Positions 51,426 to 59,754 of a stretch of 64,000 nt of DNA are shown in pieces. This stretch comes from Pseudobutyrivibrio sp. ACV-2 (GTDB taxonomy: Bacteria > Bacillota > Clostridia > Lachnospirales > Lachnospiraceae), in assembly GCF_900107545.1 (NCBI RefSeq), contig NZ_FNQZ01000006.1, positions 124,001 through 188,000 on the forward strand, written 5' to 3'. Made by a program: the position numbers and the translations under genes. A model generated the notes under the pieces. It worked only from the letters and a program-made list of their open reading frames with translations. It was not told where the DNA came from and made no database searches. Numbering within the stretch: position 1 is the first letter of the stretch; each line of letters begins with the position of its first letter.

Positions 51426-52951
51426 TTTATATTTCCAATGAATATTGGGGAAATTATATTTTTGCAGCACTGTTTGGTATCGCTCTCATTGGTATATTTT
51501 TTATAGAAAAAGAAAAAATCAAAAGATATGGATTTTTATGGTATCCACTTTTAATTCTAATATTTATCTATAATCCTTTAACAGTTTATCTCAGTGGAAA
51601 AATATATGAGGCTAGTACATTCGATCAGTATTTCAGACGTTTTTTTAATTTGATACCTGTTATCGGTATAATTGCGTATGGATTAGTCTTGAGTTTAACA
51701 AAACTGCATGGCAAGAAGAAATTTATCGCTTTCATTGGCATGTTACTAACAATCAGTATAATAGGACATTCAATTTACTCAGAAGAATGGTTTGCGAAGG
51801 CTGAAAACAGAATGAAGGTACCGCAGGATGTGGTAACCATTTCAGATTTGTTTGCGGATTATGATAGTGATAAAATACGAATAATGGCGCCAAAGGATTT
51901 GGCAGTTTACCTTAGGCAGATTGACTCAAGGTTTTCAATGCCTTACGCCAGAGATATTCCAGATGAGGCTTATGAGCTTACCAATCCTATACCAAAGCCT
52001 CAGATAATAGTGGATTATTGCAAAGAGGAAAATATAGATTTTGTAGTTGTGTCGGCAGTAGATACTGTACTTAATACTTACCTGAATTATGGATTTAAGT
52101 TATATGGCAGAACTACCTACTATGCTGTGCTTGAGCCAAACGACCCTGATTGGATTTTGACTGAGTATGAGGATGAATCCGGTGACCAGGGCATGGCGTA
52201 TATCATGAAAAATATAAACGATGGCACTGTCATCGTTATAGATGGTGGCAACGCAGGCAATGAAGAGCAGATGCGAAAGGCCATCAAGAAAAACGGTGGA
52301 GTGGTTGATGCCTGGATTTTATCCCATTATCACAAGGATCACATAGATACCTTCAATGCTATCTACGAAAATCCTAAGGGTATCAAGATTAAAAATATTT
52401 ATGCCACACCACTTGATGCTGAAACATTCCATAGCCTTCCATTGGAAGAGTGGGATGATGTGGATACATTCGAGACATTTCAGCAGATAACAACAGGTGC
52501 AGACAACATCAACTATATCGATAGAAATGATGTTTTGACATTTTCAGATGGGCTTAAGATTACATTTTTCAACAGCTGTGATGATGTTGTTATTGAAGGG
52601 CGAGAGGACGTACCAAATAATGTCTCACTGGTTTTCAAGATGGAAACAGAGGACAGAAGTATTCTGATTTGTGCAGACGCTCATAGCAAATATCTTGCAG
52701 AGTATCTGGTAGATACCTACGGCGAGGATTTACATGCAGATATCCTCCAGTGTGGACATCATGGCAACAACAGTATGCCAGCAGAAACACATTTTTATGA
52801 GGTGGTAGCACCAGAGATTGCAATATTTGACGCACCTGAGTGGGTTATGACTGGTGCAGAATACACAGCCGGAGCACTGGCTGCATATCTGCAAGACCTT
52901 GGCGCAAGAATAGTGTGGTTTGAAACAGCACCTAATATATTTGGATTTTAG
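51404..52951 (+). CDS. Membrane segment fused to a metallo-β-lactamase-fold hydrolase
   Basis: 515 residues. Residues ~15-125 form about four transmembrane helices, likely the end of the membrane domain of the preceding frame. Residues ~140-245 are a soluble end typical of such GT-C-like proteins. Residues ~265-515 are an MBL domain of the ComEC/Rec2 hydrolase type: V-I-D-G-G-N, then L-S-H-Y-H-K-D-H-I-D with His308, His310, Asp312 and His313; D-A-H near 422 and H-H-G-N-N near 448. The active site seems whole. I know no family with this membrane plus MBL order. Confidence 0.7.
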   Translation: MVWNEFLIYISNEYWGNYIFAALFGIALIGIFFIEKEKIKRYGFLWYPLLILIFIYNPLTVYLSGKIYEASTFDQYFRRFFNLIPVIGIIAYGLVLSLTKLHGKKKFIAFIGMLLTISIIGHSIYSEEWFAKAENRMKVPQDVVTISDLFADYDSDKIRIMAPKDLAVYLRQIDSRFSMPYARDIPDEAYELTNPIPKPQIIVDYCKEENIDFVVVSAVDTVLNTYLNYGFKLYGRTTYYAVLEPNDPDWILTEYEDESGDQGMAYIMKNINDGTVIVIDGGNAGNEEQMRKAIKKNGGVVDAWILSHYHKDHIDTFNAIYENPKGIKIKNIYATPLDAETFHSLPLEEWDDVDTFETFQQITTGADNINYIDRNDVLTFSDGLKITFFNSCDDVVIEGREDVPNNVSLVFKMETEDRSILICADAHSKYLAEYLVDTYGEDLHADILQCGHHGNNSMPAETHFYEVVAPEIAIFDAPEWVMTGAEYTAGALAAYLQDLGARIVWFETAPNIFGF

Positions 52952-52966
52952 TTGTGGAGATTTAAA

Positions 52967-54226
52967 ATGAAACAAATACTTGAGAATAAAAAGTGGATAT
53001 CTATTATTATAATCTCATTAGTAGTATATATACGATGCTCTTATGGTGTTGTCAGAAATTATGCTGTAGTAATGAATGTTATAGTAGTAGGAATTGGCTT
53101 TCTATATTGTTGCATATTAACTGCTAATGATTATAAAGCAACAAAGAATAGCATTATTAATCCAGCAATACTATGGTTGGTGGTATTTGTTTTTTTTGAA
53201 TTTATATATGGACATTTTAAGCTATTTATAAATACAGACGAATATAGTATGCAGTATACATTGTTAACAATTGTACCTGCATTATTGTGTTATGAAATAT
53301 TATGGCACAATAAAGATGATATATTAGATATTCTTACCAGTGTTGGAAGTTTCGTAATTATCGTGGTCTTTATAACAAATATTCTTTATGATTCATTATG
53401 GGATGAAGTCCGTGCAGGTGTTTTGGTAAGGGTTGGTGAATTGCCAGGTGCATCAGTTATTGACACCGGTAACCTTTACTTATTAATGTTGATTCCAATC
53501 TTATACGCAATCATAGTTGAACGGAAGAGGCTAATACTTCTTATTCCTACAGTAGTAGGAATAAGTGGAATTTTATTGTCAGGCTCAAAGTCGTCACTTA
53601 TTCCAATAGTTTTTGTGTTTGCCATATTATTTATTGGTTCATCTAATGATCAGATTACACTAAAGAAAAATATATGTATTTTTTTAGCAGTTATATGTTT
53701 CTTAGGTATTCTTTGTTATTTTGTACCTCTATTAAATGATATTGTTATAGGCAGAATAGTAGAGTTGTTAGAGGAAGCGAACGCCACAGAATATAACTTT
53801 AAGACAAGTACTGGTCAAAGAAAAGCAATATGGGATGCATTTAAGGCTCATTTTTTTGAAAAACCAATACTAGGGCATGGATTTTATGCATTTAAAGAAA
53901 TGCCATATTCAGCATGTACTTTGGTAAAAATATCAGAAGGAGTTTATGAGTTAGAAAACTCACAAACTCATATGAATTATACGGAGATTCTTTTCTCGTT
54001 CGGAATTGTTGGATTTATATTGTATTATTGGCTACCTGTATTATTATTAGTTAAGTCATTCTTATCAAAGAATAGGGTTGGAAAAATGATAGGGCTGTCA
54101 ATGTTGGTATCTTTTATCTTTATTGATATGGGACTGGATATGTTCTATAAGTACATGACACCATATTATGTATATTTATTGGTATATATATTAGTTGGAG
54201 CAAAAGATGCTCAGGAGGAGAGATAA
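52967..54226 (+). CDS. O-antigen ligase/polymerase-like membrane protein (Wzy type)
   Basis: About 419 residues and ten to twelve transmembrane helices. The ATG at 52967 has GTGGAGA six bases upstream. A Wzy_C-like large loop lies around residues 265-335 (T-G-Q-R-K-A-I-W-D-A-F, G-H-G-F-Y-A, and N-S-Q-T-H-M-N-Y-T-E-I-L near 320). Such proteins join lipid-linked units into polymer or ligate them. Which of the two initiating transferases it serves is not clear. The coding sequence is A/T-rich relative to its neighbours. Confidence 0.82.
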   Translation: MKQILENKKWISIIIISLVVYIRCSYGVVRNYAVVMNVIVVGIGFLYCCILTANDYKATKNSIINPAILWLVVFVFFEFIYGHFKLFINTDEYSMQYTLLTIVPALLCYEILWHNKDDILDILTSVGSFVIIVVFITNILYDSLWDEVRAGVLVRVGELPGASVIDTGNLYLLMLIPILYAIIVERKRLILLIPTVVGISGILLSGSKSSLIPIVFVFAILFIGSSNDQITLKKNICIFLAVICFLGILCYFVPLLNDIVIGRIVELLEEANATEYNFKTSTGQRKAIWDAFKAHFFEKPILGHGFYAFKEMPYSACTLVKISEGVYELENSQTHMNYTEILFSFGIVGFILYYWLPVLLLVKSFLSKNRVGKMIGLSMLVSFIFIDMGLDMFYKYMTPYYVYLLVYILVGAKDAQEER

Positions 54227-54230
54227 TATT

Positions 54231-55310
54231 ATGAAATATGCAATTATCGGATGCGGACGTATTTCACCAAACCACGTTGTTGCATCACAGAAAACAGGAT
54301 TAGATTTAGTAGCACTTTGTGACCTTGACCTTAAAAATACTGAGGACAAAATCAGAAAATTTGATTTGGATGCTAACTATGTAAAGCAGTACACAGACTA
54401 CAAGGAGATGCTTGCAAATGAAAAGCCAGAACTTGTAGCTATCGCCACAGAGTCAGGAAAGCATGCTCAGATTGCTCTCGACTGCATCGAAGCAGGATGC
54501 CATGTTATCATTGAAAAGCCAATCGCACTTTCACTTGCAGATGCTGATGCAATTATCGAGGCTGGTCACAGAAAGGGTGTTAAGGTATGTGCCTGCCACC
54601 AGAACAGATTTAACAAGTCTATCCAGATGATTAGAGAAGCTCTTGAAAAGGGAAGATTTGGTCGTCTTTTATATGGAACAGCTCACATCCGCTGGGCACG
54701 TGACCACGAGTACTATGACCGCGCTTCATGGAGAGGCACATGGGAGCAGGATGGTGGAGCACTTATGAATCAGTGTATCCATGACATCGACCTTCTCCGT
54801 TGGATGATGGGTGATGACGTTGTTAGAGTAGTTGGTATGACAGACAGATTAAAGCACGACTATATACAGGCAGAGGATTTAGGTATTGCATTAGTTCAGT
54901 TTGCCAACGGAAGCTATGGTATCATCGAAGGTACTACAAATGTATTCCCTAAGAACCTTGAAGAGACACTTTATATCTTCGGTGACAAGGGAACTGTAAA
55001 GGCTGGCGGTGACGCTGTAAACCTTCTTGAGGAGTGGAACTTCTCTGATTACATCGATGAGCCAGAGCAGGTAAAGAAGGAGTGTTCAGAGCTCCCTCCA
55101 AACGTATATGGTTTTGGTCACTCAAAGCTATATCGCGATGTAATTGATGCTATAGAAAATGATAGAGAGCCATATGTAAATGGTGAGGCAGGACGCCGCG
55201 CCCTTGAGATGGTTCTTGCAATTTATAAATCGGCTGCAACAGGCGAGAGCGTAGAGTTCCCACTTAAGGACTGCAGCACAATGGATTTTGTAGGAAGATT
55301 TGATAAATAA
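54231..55310 (+). CDS. Gfo/Idh/MocA family sugar oxidoreductase (WbpB/WlbA-like)
   Basis: An NAD(P)-dependent dehydrogenase of 359 residues. The ATG at 54231 follows AGGAGGAGAG. Rossmann motif I-I-G-C-G-R-I-S-P-N-H near residue 5; the catalytic E-K-P near 97; and G-G-A-L-M-N-Q-C-I-H-D-I-D-L-L near 176, which is common in WbpB/WlbA UDP-GlcNAcA 3-dehydrogenases. In the wbp route this acts before the amidinotransfer trio, which is present here at 57817-60525. But no 6-dehydrogenase (WbpA) is here, so a PtmF-like or another role is open. Confidence 0.85.
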   Translation: MKYAIIGCGRISPNHVVASQKTGLDLVALCDLDLKNTEDKIRKFDLDANYVKQYTDYKEMLANEKPELVAIATESGKHAQIALDCIEAGCHVIIEKPIALSLADADAIIEAGHRKGVKVCACHQNRFNKSIQMIREALEKGRFGRLLYGTAHIRWARDHEYYDRASWRGTWEQDGGALMNQCIHDIDLLRWMMGDDVVRVVGMTDRLKHDYIQAEDLGIALVQFANGSYGIIEGTTNVFPKNLEETLYIFGDKGTVKAGGDAVNLLEEWNFSDYIDEPEQVKKECSELPPNVYGFGHSKLYRDVIDAIENDREPYVNGEAGRRALEMVLAIYKSAATGESVEFPLKDCSTMDFVGRFDK

Positions 55311-55311
55311 A

Positions 55312-56277
55312 ATGAAAGAATATGGCGGCCCATTGCCACTTGAACTAAAGAAAATAAACAAATCCTTCTTCCCAGGGTTTCAGCATGTAGCTCTAAACTC
55401 TGGAAGAAGTGCTATTGCATATGCAGCTCTTGCAGGAGACTTTGAGAAGGTATACATACCTTACTACACCTGCAAGACAGTAGAAGCTGGTTTGCTTGAA
55501 GCTGGTATAGAGGTTTTATATTACAACATTGACAATCAGTTTATGCCAGTTGAGCCCGAAGGCGGTTTTGATAATACTGCATTATTCGTATATACGAATT
55601 ATTTTGGTATAATGACACATGTGCAGCAGATGGATATTATTGCTGAACATAGTCACGTATTATTCGATAATACTCAGGGATTTTTCACAAAACCTGTCCG
55701 TGGTTCGTATAGTGCCTATAGCTGCAGAAAGTTTTTTGGAGTTCCAGATGGTGCATTTCTTGTAGCTGATAGATTAAAAGGCTTAGACATTCCAAAAGGA
55801 AACAGTGCAGAAACAGCTGGATTTTTATTTAAGTCTCTTGAGGCAGGGCCAGATTCATCTTATGAAATGTCAAAAGAAAATGAAGAGCATATTAACTCTG
55901 AGGGAATGTGTTACATGTCATCCCTCACCAAAGCTCTGATGGAAAGCATAGATATAGAATCAGTAAATGACAAAAGAATAGCAAACTTTAATGCTATTCA
56001 TAATAGATTGAAGCATATCAATCAGTTGTCACCTGTGTTGGAAAACGGGGCTCCTATGGTTTATCCTCTTTTAGTAGAAAAAGAAGGTGTCAGAGAGCAT
56101 TTGGTTGCCAACAAAATATTCGTCCCACGTTGGTGGAGATGGATTGCAGAATCTGATAAGACTAATGATTTTGAAAAGCATTTGTCTAAATATCTGGTTC
56201 CAGTACCGATTACACAGATTTATGATATAGAGGATATGGAATACATATCTAAAATAATATTAGAGTATGTAAACTGA
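55312..56277 (+). CDS. DegT-like PLP-dependent aminotransferase relative
   Basis: 321 residues from the ATG at 55312 (a TTG at 55300 is also possible). N-S-G-R-S-A-I-A-Y-A-A near residue 29 corresponds to the DegT phosphate loop; I-P-Y-Y-T-C follows. The lysine site is A-Y-S-C-R-K-F-F-G-V-P-D-G-A near residue 145, a variant of the usual S-F-x-x-x-K-x-x-x-x-G-x-G. It is a divergent branch, also shorter than LegC. Next to the WbpB-like gene it may provide the matching aminotransfer. Confidence 0.7.
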   Translation: MKEYGGPLPLELKKINKSFFPGFQHVALNSGRSAIAYAALAGDFEKVYIPYYTCKTVEAGLLEAGIEVLYYNIDNQFMPVEPEGGFDNTALFVYTNYFGIMTHVQQMDIIAEHSHVLFDNTQGFFTKPVRGSYSAYSCRKFFGVPDGAFLVADRLKGLDIPKGNSAETAGFLFKSLEAGPDSSYEMSKENEEHINSEGMCYMSSLTKALMESIDIESVNDKRIANFNAIHNRLKHINQLSPVLENGAPMVYPLLVEKEGVREHLVANKIFVPRWWRWIAESDKTNDFEKHLSKYLVPVPITQIYDIEDMEYISKIILEYVN

Positions 56278-56284
56278 GGGCAGA

Positions 56285-57649
56285 ATGAAGAATAAAAATA
56301 CCGTTAGAAAAATCGAAAGTATAATTGAATTGCTTATTATGGCCGTGGCTTATTATTTCATGTGGAAATATAAGATTTTTGACAGGGCATATTTTTATCC
56401 ATTCCTGGGTCGAGGCAAATACGTATTGATGGGCATATATTTTCTTATGATGCTTGTCATCATCCATTTGTGTGAAGGCTTTAAGTATGGATACCTTAGA
56501 ATAGCAGATGTACTGTTTTCTCAGTGGATAGGTATTTTTATAGTAAACTTTATCACCTATTTGCAGTTGAGTCTGATGGCCAATTTGCTTATTCCGGCAG
56601 GGCCACTTGTGATACTTACTCTTATTGATTTTGCATTTTCTTTTGTTTGTGTATATATATTCTTTGCAATATATGATAGATATGCCAGAGCAAGCAAGCT
56701 TTTGATGGTATATGGCAAAAAGGAATCAGTTGGTCTTAAGCTTAAGATGGACACCCGTTCAGATAGCTACAATGTCAGCAAAATTGTAAGCATCACTGAG
56801 GGCATGGATAAAATCATCGAGTTGATGAAGGATTATGACGGTATCGTCATTTCGGATGTAGGTGCAAAAAAACGTAATGACTTATTGAAATATTGCTACA
56901 TGCATAACATCCAGACTTACATTACACCAAAGATTTCCGATGTTATCATTTCAGGCGGCGAAAAGATTCATCAGTTTGATACACCACTTGTACATATCAA
57001 TACAACAGGTCTCACACCCGAGCAGGAGTTTGTAAAGCGCTTTTTTGATATAGTATTATGCACAGTGGCATCTGTGGTATTGTCACCACTTATGATAATC
57101 ATTGCCATTGCTATAAAGCTAGAGGATCATGGTCCTGTATTTTACAAGCAGGCCCGTGTGACAAAGGATGGCAAAGTATTTGATATTTTGAAATTTAGAA
57201 GTATGGTAGAAAACGCAGATCAGCGTCCAGCCGATGATGATGACGACAGAATCACAAAGGTAGGACATGTAATTCGTGCTACTCGTGTAGACGAGCTACC
57301 ACAGCTTTTCAACATAATAAAGGGCGACATGTCAATCGTAGGCCCACGTCCAGAACGCACAGAACACGTGGAAAAATACACTGAGGCTATCCCAGAATTC
57401 GAGCTTCGTAGCAAAGTAAAGGGCGGTCTTACAGGATATGCACAGATTTACGGAAAGTATAATACCTCCGCATACGACAAACTCAAGCTAGACTTGATGT
57501 ACATTGAAAAATATAGCTTTTTATTAGACATCAAACTCGTCCTAATGACAGTGCGCATCCTATTCAAAAAAGAGAGCACCGAAGGCTTCGACAAAATCGT
57601 CAACCCCGACGAAATCCTAAAAGACCTCGAAGCCGATTCAAACGATTAA
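56285..57649 (+). CDS. Second initiating sugar-phosphate transferase
   Basis: A 454-residue paralogue of the gene at 28598. N-terminal four transmembrane helices, then the Bac_transf domain: D-H-G-P-V-F-Y-K-Q-A-R near residue 280, L-K-F-R-S-M, R-P-E-R-T-E, and G-L-T-G-Y-A-Q-I-Y-G-K-Y. It would start a second polyprenyl-linked glycan. The last ~40 codons are almost entirely C- or A-ending (22 of 24 pyrimidine-ending codons end in C by my count), unlike the middle (about half). This patch abuts the hairpin at 57695. Confidence 0.9.
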   Translation: MKNKNTVRKIESIIELLIMAVAYYFMWKYKIFDRAYFYPFLGRGKYVLMGIYFLMMLVIIHLCEGFKYGYLRIADVLFSQWIGIFIVNFITYLQLSLMANLLIPAGPLVILTLIDFAFSFVCVYIFFAIYDRYARASKLLMVYGKKESVGLKLKMDTRSDSYNVSKIVSITEGMDKIIELMKDYDGIVISDVGAKKRNDLLKYCYMHNIQTYITPKISDVIISGGEKIHQFDTPLVHINTTGLTPEQEFVKRFFDIVLCTVASVVLSPLMIIIAIAIKLEDHGPVFYKQARVTKDGKVFDILKFRSMVENADQRPADDDDDRITKVGHVIRATRVDELPQLFNIIKGDMSIVGPRPERTEHVEKYTEAIPEFELRSKVKGGLTGYAQIYGKYNTSAYDKLKLDLMYIEKYSFLLDIKLVLMTVRILFKKESTEGFDKIVNPDEILKDLEADSND

Positions 57650-57694
57650 TCGTTGTATTTCGTTATTAATAAATTACAATGTTTTTTAAAGTAA

Positions 57695-57788
57695 GCTTGT
57701 GTGCTGCTGTTTGGATTTATGAGCATTTTTGAGAGTATAGTGACAACGATGAAAAAATGTTCATAAATCCAAACAGCAGCCTGCAAGC
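57695..57788 (+). promoter_or_regulatory. Long hairpin with conserved 21-nt loop, copy 2 (upstream of the amidotransferase)
   Basis: The 5' arm 57695-57730 (GCTTGTGTGCTGCTGTTTGG...) pairs with the 3' arm 57752-57788. There are three G-U wobbles and one U-C mismatch. The loop (57731-57751) is the same as copies 1 and 3 but for one A to C change (GTGACAACG). The start of the amidotransferase is 28 bases after the stem. Confidence 0.9.
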
Positions 57789-57816
57789 GGGGTTCTTAGA
57801 AAGAGTAAAGAAAACT

Positions 57817-58974
57817 ATGCCAATATACGTACCTAAAATTAAAAGAGAATTTCAACGCTGCACTCAATGTGTTATGGACACTACAGACTCCATGATTGTC
57901 TTTGACGAAGAAGGTGTCTGTGATCACTGCCGCAACTTCGAAAAAAATATAAAACCATATTGGGATCCTACAAAGGAAAATCGTGAAGAGCTGGAAAAAG
58001 TAGCAGCTCAGATTCGAAAAGATGGAGAGGGCAAGGATTACGATTGCATCCTTGGAATGTCAGGAGGAGCAGATAGCTCTTATCTGGCATATATTGCCAA
58101 GGAGGTAATGCATCTTCGTCCTCTTATTTACGTTGTAGACACCGGTTGGAATCTTAACGTAGCTGTTGAAAACATTGAAAAGATTGTCAAGGGAATGGAC
58201 CTTGATATGTATACAGACGTTATCAACTGGAAAGAAATGAGTGATTTTCAGCTTTCAATGTTTAAGTCTGGCATTAGTAGTTGTGATGCCCCACAGGATC
58301 ACGCTATTTTCTCATCGCTTTACAATTATGCAGTAAAGCATAAGATTAAATGGGTCCTTACAGGTTCTAACAACAGTACAGAATTCGTTCGACCACCTGT
58401 TGAATGGATTTACATGAATGACCTGAGAATGTATAAGGATATCCATAAGAAATTTGGTAAGCGTCCACTGAAGACCTATCCTACCTGTGGCATCCTAAAA
58501 TATCGTCTACTCTATAAATATGTTTATGGAATGAAACGCTTTTATCCACTTGACTATGTTGTTTATGACAAGGCTAAGGCTGAAGAATTCCTTCACGAAA
58601 AATACGGATGGACAAAATACGAAAATAAGCACTATGAAAACGTATTCACCAGATTTTTCGAAGGCTATTATTTGCCATATAAATTTGGTTTTGATACACG
58701 TAAAAATGTATTCTCAACCCAGATTCTTGCTGGAACAATGACCCGTGAAGAAGCATTGGAGAAACTTAAGACCAATCCATACGACGTGGATCAAATGGAG
58801 CAGGACAAGGAATACATAGCTAAAAAGCTAGGCGTAACAACAGAGGAATTTGACGAAATCATAAACGCTCCAGCCCACGTTCCGGATGACTACAAAAACT
58901 CCATGTGGATGATTCGTTTGGGCGTAAAAATAAGTCAGCTGTTAGGCATCGAAAAACGTAATATGCGTTTCTAG
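57817..58974 (+). CDS. N-acetyl sugar amidotransferase (WbpG/PseA-like)
   Basis: It converts an acetamido group on a sugar to an acetamidino group with ammonia from the HisH-HisF pair. I choose ATG 57817 (M-P-I-Y-V-P-K-I-K-R-E-F); upstream in-frame ATG at 57757 would start inside the hairpin. Zinc cysteines C-T-Q-C (residues ~15-18) and C-D-H-C (~37-40); PP-loop ATPase motif S-G-G-A-D-S-S near residue 83; T-G-S-N-N-S-T-E near 185. Length 385. It lies between two of the long hairpins. Confidence 0.9.
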   Translation: MPIYVPKIKREFQRCTQCVMDTTDSMIVFDEEGVCDHCRNFEKNIKPYWDPTKENREELEKVAAQIRKDGEGKDYDCILGMSGGADSSYLAYIAKEVMHLRPLIYVVDTGWNLNVAVENIEKIVKGMDLDMYTDVINWKEMSDFQLSMFKSGISSCDAPQDHAIFSSLYNYAVKHKIKWVLTGSNNSTEFVRPPVEWIYMNDLRMYKDIHKKFGKRPLKTYPTCGILKYRLLYKYVYGMKRFYPLDYVVYDKAKAEEFLHEKYGWTKYENKHYENVFTRFFEGYYLPYKFGFDTRKNVFSTQILAGTMTREEALEKLKTNPYDVDQMEQDKEYIAKKLGVTTEEFDEIINAPAHVPDDYKNSMWMIRLGVKISQLLGIEKRNMRF

Positions 58975-59031
58975 CGTATATTTCGTTTTTACCTAATACA
59001 TTCTGATAGTAAATTTTAAGAGAAAGAGTAA

Positions 59032-59121
59032 GCCGGTAGGCTGCAATCTGCATGGGGATTTTTTGAGAGTATAGTGAAAACGATGAAAAAAATCCCCATG
59101 CAGATTGTAGCCGTAACCGGC
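59032..59121 (+). promoter_or_regulatory. Long hairpin with conserved 21-nt loop, copy 3 (upstream of hisH)
   Basis: The 5' arm 59032-59064 (GCCGGTAGGCTGCAATC...) pairs with the 3' arm 59086-59121, with one G-U wobble and a 1x3 internal loop like the one in the leuA leader. The loop (59065-59085) is identical to copy 1. hisH starts 18 bases after the stem; a GTG in the loop is in frame with hisH. Confidence 0.9.
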
Positions 59122-59139
59122 GTAGGCATTAGAAAAACT

Positions 59140-59745
59140 ATGGTAGCAATAATAAACTATGGCCTGGGTAATCTAGGCAGTATAGCAAATATGCTTAAGG
59201 TAATTGGCGAAAAAAGCGTAATTACTTCAGACCCGGAGAAAATAAAAAACGCAGATCGAATCATCCTCCCAGGCGTAGGTGCATTCGATGCAGGCATGAG
59301 CAAACTAAACGAGGGCGGCCTGGTGGATCTGATTAAAGAAGAAGCAAAAAATGGCAAGCCAATCCTTGGTATCTGCCTCGGAATGCAGCTTTTAGGAAAT
59401 GCTTCAGAGGAAGGTGAACTTCCAGGACTTGGACTCATAGATTTTGAATGTAAAAAGTTTAATATCCCGGCAGAAATGAATCTTAAAGTACCTCACATGG
59501 GATGGGATATTGTAGAGTTTAAAAAGGATGTGCCACTTCTTAGAGGGATTGAAGGCCGACAGAGATATTACTTTGTACATACATATCATGCGGTCTGCAA
59601 GAATCCAGAGGATGTTATGATGACATGCGATTATGGTTATGAATTTGCATGTGCCGTAAATAAAGGCAATGTGTATGGTGTACAGTTCCATCCGGAAAAG
59701 AGCCATGACTTTGGCATGAGACTACTCGAGAATTTCGTCAAATAA
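59140..59745 (+). CDS. hisH: HisH-like glutamine amidotransferase for sugar amidination
   Basis: It frees ammonia from glutamine for its HisF-like partner. 201 residues from ATG 59140 (M-V-A-I-I-N-Y-G-L-G-N-L), the usual start; a longer frame from 59074 begins within the hairpin. Nucleophile Cys79 in G-I-C-L-G-M-Q, with His184 and Glu186 in H-P-E-K. No other his gene is around, and it is between the amidotransferase and hisF genes, so it most likely serves sugar amidination and not histidine synthesis. Confidence 0.9.
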   Translation: MVAIINYGLGNLGSIANMLKVIGEKSVITSDPEKIKNADRIILPGVGAFDAGMSKLNEGGLVDLIKEEAKNGKPILGICLGMQLLGNASEEGELPGLGLIDFECKKFNIPAEMNLKVPHMGWDIVEFKKDVPLLRGIEGRQRYYFVHTYHAVCKNPEDVMMTCDYGYEFACAVNKGNVYGVQFHPEKSHDFGMRLLENFVK

Positions 59746-59754
59746 GAGGTAATT

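Noticed and set aside
57695-59121. Integron attC sites around the amidotransferase gene
   Set aside because: The bulged stems recall attC, but the R' core (GTTRRRY) and its partner RYYYAAC are missing, and no integrase is present.
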